Of a stretch of 64,000 bases of DNA, positions 60,201 through 64,000 are shown one piece after another. The notes under the pieces were generated by a model. That model saw nothing but the letters and a program-made list of their open reading frames with translations. It ran no database searches and was not told where the DNA came from. This DNA comes from Phoronis australis. Lineage: Eukaryota > Phoronida > Phoronidae. Position 1 is the stretch's first letter, and every line of letters begins with the position of its first letter. Made by a program: the position numbers and the translations under genes. The stretch covers positions 62,001-126,000 of the forward strand of contig NMRA01000155.1 of NCBI GenBank assembly GCA_002633005.1, written 5' to 3'.

Positions 60201-61809
60201 CTTTACGCGTAAAACCGGCAGTTTCCATACCGTCCTAGACCTCGAACCAACAAAGTGCAAAGTGTGTTTGGGCTATTTGGGAACATTTTTTGTGCTTGGA
60301 CAGCGAACTTCTTGTGAACTCGCTGGAGCAGGACACCATGAATGGTATTATAAGAAAGAACAATTTCTCATGGTTTGTTGAACCCCTTTTTTGTATAAAT
60401 TTATTGAGTTTTGAGTTTGATATGGATGGCTGAAGACAAGCATCCGTGGAATTTCTGGTCGGGAGTGTCATACCTAATAGGTATTATATGTAGTGTAATT
60501 GGGGACGATCAGCTGAGGACGCCTGTGAGCTATACTGGGTCTGGGGCCAGCTAGAGTCAGTAGAGACGGCGGTTGCTGTCTAGGTGGTGAATCAGCGGCA
60601 TTGGTCGGATATAGCAGGCATCCACTGAACAATGAGCGCATTTAGCGGTAATACTTTACAATATGACGACATTGACTTACACATATGATTTCAGTATTTA
60701 TGTTCAATTCCTTGCAACGTTATCGTTCTAAAAATACCACGATTTTTTTCCTACCCCGCTCCCTTAGTATTTTATCTCGAAATTTCTGATCGCACTATTT
60801 CCCGGTACTCGGTTGTAACACCGCCATGTTGGAATGGAAGGAGTCACCTGGCGGTCAAAAACTGAACTAATCTTCGATCCTATGGTGACCCTGGTACACA
60901 TCTGCTAGCAAGAATCCACGAAAAAGAGGCAGGTTGTTTTTGAGGTCCAACTTGGTGAAAAGGGTTTCACTTCAAACGATTTTCGAGGAAAAATGGTCAA
61001 ATGGTCAATTGTAAAAAATTTGGAAAAGGTAAAATGCCGCTACATGTTTCTCCATATTATGTCGGGAAAACTTTAGCGGGAATCTCGCGCGGGCAAACAC
61101 CATTCAGAATCGAGGATGCTGTTTCATTCATTAACAAGAGGTGTCGCTGTAATCTTGAGTTGAGCTAACATGCTCGCGGTAGGGGATACATTCATATACT
61201 CCGAAACCCTATAGTCGTCCGCCTAAGCATAAAACCGGCTTGTTGTCTTACTCACCCAATTATTCCACTTCAAAGTTATGATCTGAATAGGACTTGATTT
61301 AACTCTCACAAATATATAGTATTCGTTGATTCAAACGTTTTCTTTTACTTAAGCCGAGTTGTTCAACTGTGCATTGGTTTTCGGCAGCCATTTTATAATG
61401 ACACCTATGGTCGTCATGTGCTGCCGCCTTTTGAAAGGACAGAAAACCACACAGAAAAAGGCCAAGAAAATAGTGGAAAGTGGTTTACAGCAACTCNGAC
61501 GAGAGGTAATCGGACTATATATTTTTGGAAAGATAGCGATGAAAGGAATCGAACGATACCAAAATCATATGTGTAAGTCAATGTCGTCATATTGTAAATA
61601 ATTACCCATTTAGCTCATTGCACTGAATAATGGTCCCCTTATTCAGTGAATTAAACTGGCTCTCAAAATCAGGGACCGCTATTCCCGACATCATACATAT
61701 GGCAATGTTGAATCGGCTTGGCTGTCTAAGTATATTTTACTAGTAACTTTACCTGTTTCAAAATCTCTTGTTCTTTATTCGTGAGCTCTCCAGGCCACGA
61801 ATATGCCAT
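42272..61809 (-). CDS. SEC14L2: SEC14-like protein 2 type (CRAL-TRIO plus GOLD), eleven coding exons
   Basis: Cytosolic lipid-binding/transfer protein; vertebrate SEC14L2-4 bind hydrophobic ligands such as tocopherol and squalene. Exons, high to low: 61753-61809, 51532-51627, 50533-50689, 49430-49524, 48549-48624, 48137-48217, 47348-47431, 44917-45023, 44437-44582, 43358-43527 and 42272-42462. All junctions are GT-AG with matching phases; total about 419 aa (human 403). CRAL-TRIO N-region at about 20-51 (FRENIQDIL...FLTRWL). CRAL-TRIO pocket at about 70-250, with [41 protein letters not shown] and [13 protein letters not shown] at about 280-388, with [12 protein letters not shown] and [18 protein letters not shown] Ser/Glu-rich tail follows. 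The exon 2 to 3 join is uncertain: this model lacks about 7 residues normally present before SFAWRKE. SEC14L3 or SEC14L4 naming is equally possible, since invertebrates often have one pre-duplication gene. Confidence 0.92.
45698..47185. mobile_element. 1.49 kb TIR element carrying a THAP-like ORF
   Basis: Left end AAAGGAGAATGCCACC (45698-45713) and right end GGTGGCATTCTCCTTT (47170-47185) are perfect 16-bp inverted repeats. If the ends are read as AAGGAG...CTCCTT, a TA dinucleotide flanks each side. The element lies in SEC14L2 intron 7. It contains one ORF, on the minus strand, with a THAP-like zinc-finger domain. THAP domains are DNA-binding modules of P-element and Kolobok-type transposases, but no catalytic domain is seen, so this is probably a non-autonomous derivative. 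Confidence 0.65.
46572..47060 (-). CDS. THAP-like zinc-finger protein (162 aa), element-borne
   Basis: A single-exon frame with no introns. Residues about 26-100 follow the THAP pattern: FFRFPPEPE, then the conserved Trp (MLWKWL), then [11 protein letters not shown] (the C-x2-H half of the C2CH zinc site followed by the aromatic block), then [10 protein letters not shown], which corresponds to the closing AVPTIF-type motif. The first zinc pair is atypical: C10 and C19 are nine residues apart, where the family has two to four, so zinc binding may be impaired. The last 50 residues look unrelated and hydrophobic. A full THAP transposase would be several hundred residues longer. It is encoded on the same strand as the host gene. 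I am fairly sure of the domain, unsure whether the protein is made. Confidence 0.6.
   Translation of the reverse strand: MMLMDLQLSACHVGVVYPSTCANPEAARKVVFCFFRFPPEPEMLWKWLLVQKMGLHVNSKYEAVIDLRVCGRHLVDSDFTDKCRLTKQLMAGQIKRLKLKSDPVPSVFEFGRQETKKCGSVLDKLEGSRPCFEFWLAISLSGTLSLHFFMNVLLKYFKLNCH
50295..50395 (-). repeat. Interspersed repeat R2, copy c (partial)
   Basis: The reverse complement has TGATGATTTCAACCAATCC, CATTCTGTCTTATTC, GTGTCAGTCTTGAAAG and AAGCAGGAATCAAC, matching the left part of copies a and d. Confidence 0.5.
51129..51129. other. Single N in SEC14L2 intron 2
   Basis: Ambiguous base in the interval where the unplaced CRAL-TRIO N-region exon would be expected. Confidence 0.9.
51168..51205. 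repeat. 19-bp tandem duplication
   Basis: GGCACTGAGGGGCAGGGCT is followed directly by GGCACTGAAGGGCAGGGCT. Confidence 0.85.
51841..51909. repeat. Perfect palindrome, 34-bp arms, 1-nt centre
   Basis: Checked base by base: 51841-51874 is the exact reverse complement of 51876-51909 around T at 51875. The arm begins CAAAAGTGCAATATTCACAC. Confidence 0.95.
52014..52203 (+). repeat. tRNA-derived SINE, copy B
   Basis: The head reads GCAGTGTGGCTTGGTTGATA (A-box region) and GTGGGTTCGAGTCCCAC (perfect T-arm with B box). The outer GCAGTGT and ACACTGC would pair as an acceptor stem, but six extra bases lie between the T arm and its 3' strand, so it is not a standard tRNA. The body and tail match copy A at 1119-1300. 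Confidence 0.65.
53153..53600. mobile_element. R2 element, copies d/e, with inverted termini (MITE-like)
   Basis: The left end (GATGATTTCAACCGGCCCTC, ending near GGCGTCAATCTT) is the inverted counterpart of the right end (AAGATTGACGCCAGTGATGC ... GAATGAGGATTGGTGGAAAT). Termini are about 60 bp and imperfect. The interior matches 9541-9835. Non-coding. Confidence 0.6.
54371..54525. mobile_element. hAT-type MITE, 155 bp
   Basis: Left end ATGGCGGATTTAGAGGGGGC, right end CTCAAAATCCCGATCCGCCTCTG. These belong to the same terminal family as 20798-21117. CAATTTAA and CAATCATT at the edges may be a decayed 8-bp duplication. Confidence 0.6.
54731..55097. mobile_element. 367-bp foldback with repeated palindromic ~20-bp units
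   Basis: Outer inverted repeats of about 60 bp start TATCGTTGACCA and end GGTCAACGATA. Both also carry ACGTGCGTNAG-type and AATTCTT words. Between them the motif TTACGGCGTAAATAATTAC recurs about ten times in both orientations. Confidence 0.7.
57295..57371. other. Assembly gap (77 N)
   Basis: Run of Ns within SEC14L2 intron 1. Confidence 0.98.
58441..59119. mobile_element. Giant hairpin element FB1 (679 bp, arms ~300 bp)
   Basis: The left end CACAGGCGTCCTCAGCTTCT is mirrored by AGAAGCTGAGGATGCCTGTG at the right end. The arms match through GGACTAGAAATTCCA, GAACAACTCCTC, CCAATACCATTTAC and an inner GATGAGTTACGGATGAATGG, leaving a short centre (GAGTTATCGATGCCGTGACT). The left arm has a deletion relative to the right. 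Short open frames on each arm are mirror images of repeat DNA. Confidence 0.85.
59853..60537. mobile_element. Giant hairpin element FB2 (685 bp)
   Basis: Same family as FB1. The ends are CACAGGCTTCCTCAGC and GCTGAGGACGCCTGTG, and the centre shares ATCGAC..CGTGACTTTACG. The arms pair through GGACTAGAAATTCCAC, TGAACAAACCAT, CCATTCATGGTGTCCTGCTC and AAACACACTTTGCACTTT. FB1 and FB2 are only 733 bp apart. Confidence 0.85.
61497..61497. other. Single N
   Basis: Ambiguous base in SEC14L2 intron 1, inside the unrecognised open frame 61359-61601. Confidence 0.9.
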
Positions 61810-63831
61810 GGTGCTATGACTGTGAATAGTATAATCATACAATGATTTCCGGCGTTTGATCGTTCACTTCATTCTGTTCAGCATCGCTGCACGACATTAC
61901 TTCCGGAAGGATTCCCGCATAAACTCGCAAATCACGAGATTCGTGTTGCTTGGTTACCAATAACGCCCTCGACTCACTGAGGTCATGTCACGTAATTCCA
62001 CTGACGAGCTGCTGTTCAGCGTTCGGCTCTCTTCTCATTAACCGCATTAGGTCACACCGGCGCGCTGATTGGAGACTGGCCCAGATTCATTTATTAGAGG
62101 CTGATCTAGGACTATGATAACTAAGGGCCCGGGCGGGTACTTTTGGGCAACATTTTGTCTCGGGCCAACCAAAACAATAGGGGGAACATTGCTAGCGCGC
62201 CGCCGGGCTGGAATTTCTTGAGATGCAAACGTTTTACTCGAAATGGGACGTCGAACTAAAAAAAACGGGAACCACGATTGTGCTCCCCCACTGCCACACA
62301 ATGGCACGCGCACACACTAACTGCATGTCGCAGTCAGCCGCGTATTAATTACCGGGGTTAATTAATAATTTTTTTTCATTTCCTCACGGCGCTCTTGCTG
62401 TTTTATTTTTTTTTGCGGCACCCAAGAAGGGGGGAGGGCTTCCCCCAAGCTGCCTCCCCCCCCCCCCTCCCCCCCGGCCAAATCAGTCTATGCTCATCAT
62501 GATGGCTCCCGATCGACCGGCGACCCTGAGTGCCATAGCCTCTATAGCGGCTGCGCGCTGCCCGGCCGGGCCCCGCCCGAGGCGGGCCGGAGGCAGGGCC
62601 AGGGCTAGGGGGCGACCACCCGGGAAATCTACAGGGACGGGCCCCGAGCATCAAAATCGGGGGTGGGGCATCCATGAAACCCTATGAATTCTTTTTGTGA
62701 CTGATTTGTTGTGCACTGACTAAAGTTCAAGTTCTATTTCAGTCACTAAAGTGACCACTTTAGCTTTTCCAAGTATATCGCCGGTCGGCGCACTAGCCCC
62801 CTACGCCTCTCCCCGGCATCAGTCACCAAACTTCAGCACGCTACTGGAATGAATCTACATCTCCTTAATATGTACCATACCGGCATACCGGTGAGGCAGT
62901 GTGGGCTTCCGTCGATCACTGGCCGCATGTGAGGCTGGGTGCCAGGCCCGTCGGAAGGCAAAAATTTCAATTGGGGCCGGGACGGGGGGCACAATTAAAC
63001 CATTTAGACTTCGGCAGCCCCCCATCGCCACCAACTCCAATGTACACCCTTCAACGCCTGAAGTTCAGTTCCCGTGGATCCATAAGATTCTGCGCGGACC
63101 TACTGCATGGTTATATTTTATTTTTAACGTGGGTGCGTCAGTCATGGCGTGCACGGGAATCAGGCAAGCAAACAATTCGGTTTTGAAGAACAAAAATCCA
63201 TTGCTCAATATTACGATAAAATGAAACACCAAGGAAGTACAAAAGACAACTTTTGCAAGAAATGACTTTAATTTTATTTATTTCAGGGCTTTTAAAACTT
63301 TTTTCGATCTACGGTTTGTGAGTCTGAATTTCTTCAACGTCTGTAAGAGTTACTTGAGATAGGCAAAAATCTTCTAAGTGTACATGTACTTCAGGCTGCA
63401 ATTAAATTCACTTAAATATCATCATTTCTTAGAAGATTAGCTTCTAATTGTCAAAAATCATCTATGAATCTATCGATTTTCGCAGATATATAAAAAGTAA
63501 AAGAGAAAACCAACGACTTTGTTAATCAAAACGAAATGTTATAAGCAATTTCCGCAGGCATGTTCTCAGATTTTTGACGGGTAACCGGGGAACTTGGGAG
63601 ATGGAGTGTTCGTATAAAAGTGTATTTTTGTTCATTTCAGAGGTATATGTACCTATAACGGTTCACGAGGTAAATCTGAACACCACTGACAAAAAACGCT
63701 GAAACCGTTGTTTATGATTGCGAGAGTTCTTTGACTACCCCCTATAGACAAGTACGCGGTCATCAGAAATAGTAGCACAGGCAGTAGTGTTTTCCACGTG
63801 TGGAAATTCCTTACAAACAAATGATAGTAAG
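61810..63831. other. SEC14L2 upstream region; GC-rich repeat DNA
   Basis: The first few hundred bases should contain the promoter and 5'UTR of SEC14L2; GATTGG (inverted CCAAT) lies near 62068. 62400-62670 is unlike the rest of the window, GC-rich with long C and G runs (62455-62476) and CCCGGCCGGGCCCCGCC. 62870-63060 is another GC-rich stretch (CCCGTCGGAAGGCAAAAATT). Both look like transposon-derived sequence, but I could not define ends. No gene recognised. Confidence 0.4.
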
Positions 63832-64000
63832 CATGCACGCACCCAGGGGGGAGGGGCTTGCGGGGCTTTGACGAGCCCCTCCTCCCATTCGGCGAAGTGG
63901 GCAAAAAGGTCCGCCTAAGAGAAACAAAAAGTCCGAGGAAAATGAGACAAAACTCCACTAAAAAGGCAGAAAGGAATCAGGCGGGAATGCTCAATTCATA
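63832..64000. mobile_element. MITE with CATGCGCGCACCC ends, copy 5 (cut by window)
   Basis: Starts CATGCACGCACCCAGGGGGG and continues with the family blocks GCAAAAAGGTCCGCC, GAGAAACAAAAAGTCCGAGG and CCACTAAAAAGGCAG to the window end. Confidence 0.65.

Larger units (their letters stand above)
51628..61752 (-). other. SEC14L2 intron 1 (10.1 kb), repeat nest
   Basis: From the donor after KEQEILKQ (gtaaag) to the acceptor before FRENIQ. It contains, in order, a perfect palindrome (51841-51909), a SINE (52014-52203), a hAT-end fragment (52266-52290), an R2 element (53153-53600), a hAT-type MITE (54371-54525), a foldback with internal palindromic units (54731-55097), another hAT-end fragment (about 55420-55440), a 77-N gap and two giant hairpins (58441-59119 and 59853-60537). 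The small open frame at 61359-61601 is not recognised. Confidence 0.8.

Noticed and set aside
58771-60471. Similar peptides (for example [16 protein letters not shown]) on hairpin arms
   Set aside because: They occur on both arms of both hairpins because the arms are inverted copies of one repeat; no sign of codon-level conservation.

Overview
The window is draft nuclear DNA of an animal, most likely a marine invertebrate. The reasons are multi-exon genes with GT-AG introns of 0.1 to 10 kb, a two-copy array of divergent class A GPCR genes each with a 5'UTR intron, many small inverted-repeat transposons, tRNA-derived SINEs, recurrent TACATGTA words and assembly Ns. I cannot fix the phylum from sequence alone.

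Four protein-coding genes can be supported, all on the minus strand. From low to high coordinate they are: (1) the 5' part of a GPCR gene running off the left edge (1-498); (2) a complete GPCR paralogue (6370-7548, 392 aa) with the same splice acceptor exactly 22 nt upstream of its ATG; (3) TMEM208, an ER protein (SND2 family), six coding exons between 27877 and 36276; (4) a SEC14-like CRAL-TRIO/GOLD lipid-transfer protein (SEC14L2 type), eleven coding exons between 42272 and 61809. Exons of (3) and (4) were built by hand from conserved protein motifs, splice signals and codon-phase continuity. One SEC14L2 junction (exon 2 to 3) stays ambiguous.

The rest is mobile-element territory. 521-6369 separates the two GPCR genes. 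7571-27876 has no convincing host gene. It carries copies of a CATGCGCGCACCC-ended MITE, a 3.06 kb DNA transposon (12535-15598) with GCGATCGAGAAC repeats and a broken two-finger C2H2 remnant, and a 1.4-2.0 kb direct duplication (16858-18275 and 18277-20264) joined at a single N, which looks like either a recent tandem duplication or two haplotypes assembled end to end. 36277-42271 holds a foldback element with a perfect 36-bp-arm palindrome. SEC14L2 introns hold a 1.49 kb TIR element encoding a THAP-like zinc finger (45698-47185), a perfect 34-bp-arm palindrome, a SINE, several MITEs and two adjacent ~680 bp giant hairpins of one family (58441-60537). The last 2 kb is GC-rich promoter-proximal and repeat DNA.

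The genes do not form one pathway. The two GPCRs are tandem duplicates. TMEM208 (membrane-protein targeting to the ER) and SEC14L2 (lipid exchange) are adjacent, same-strand housekeeping-type genes about 6 kb apart. The best candidates for something undescribed are the 3 kb GCGATCGAGAAC element, the THAP-bearing TIR element and the paired giant hairpins.
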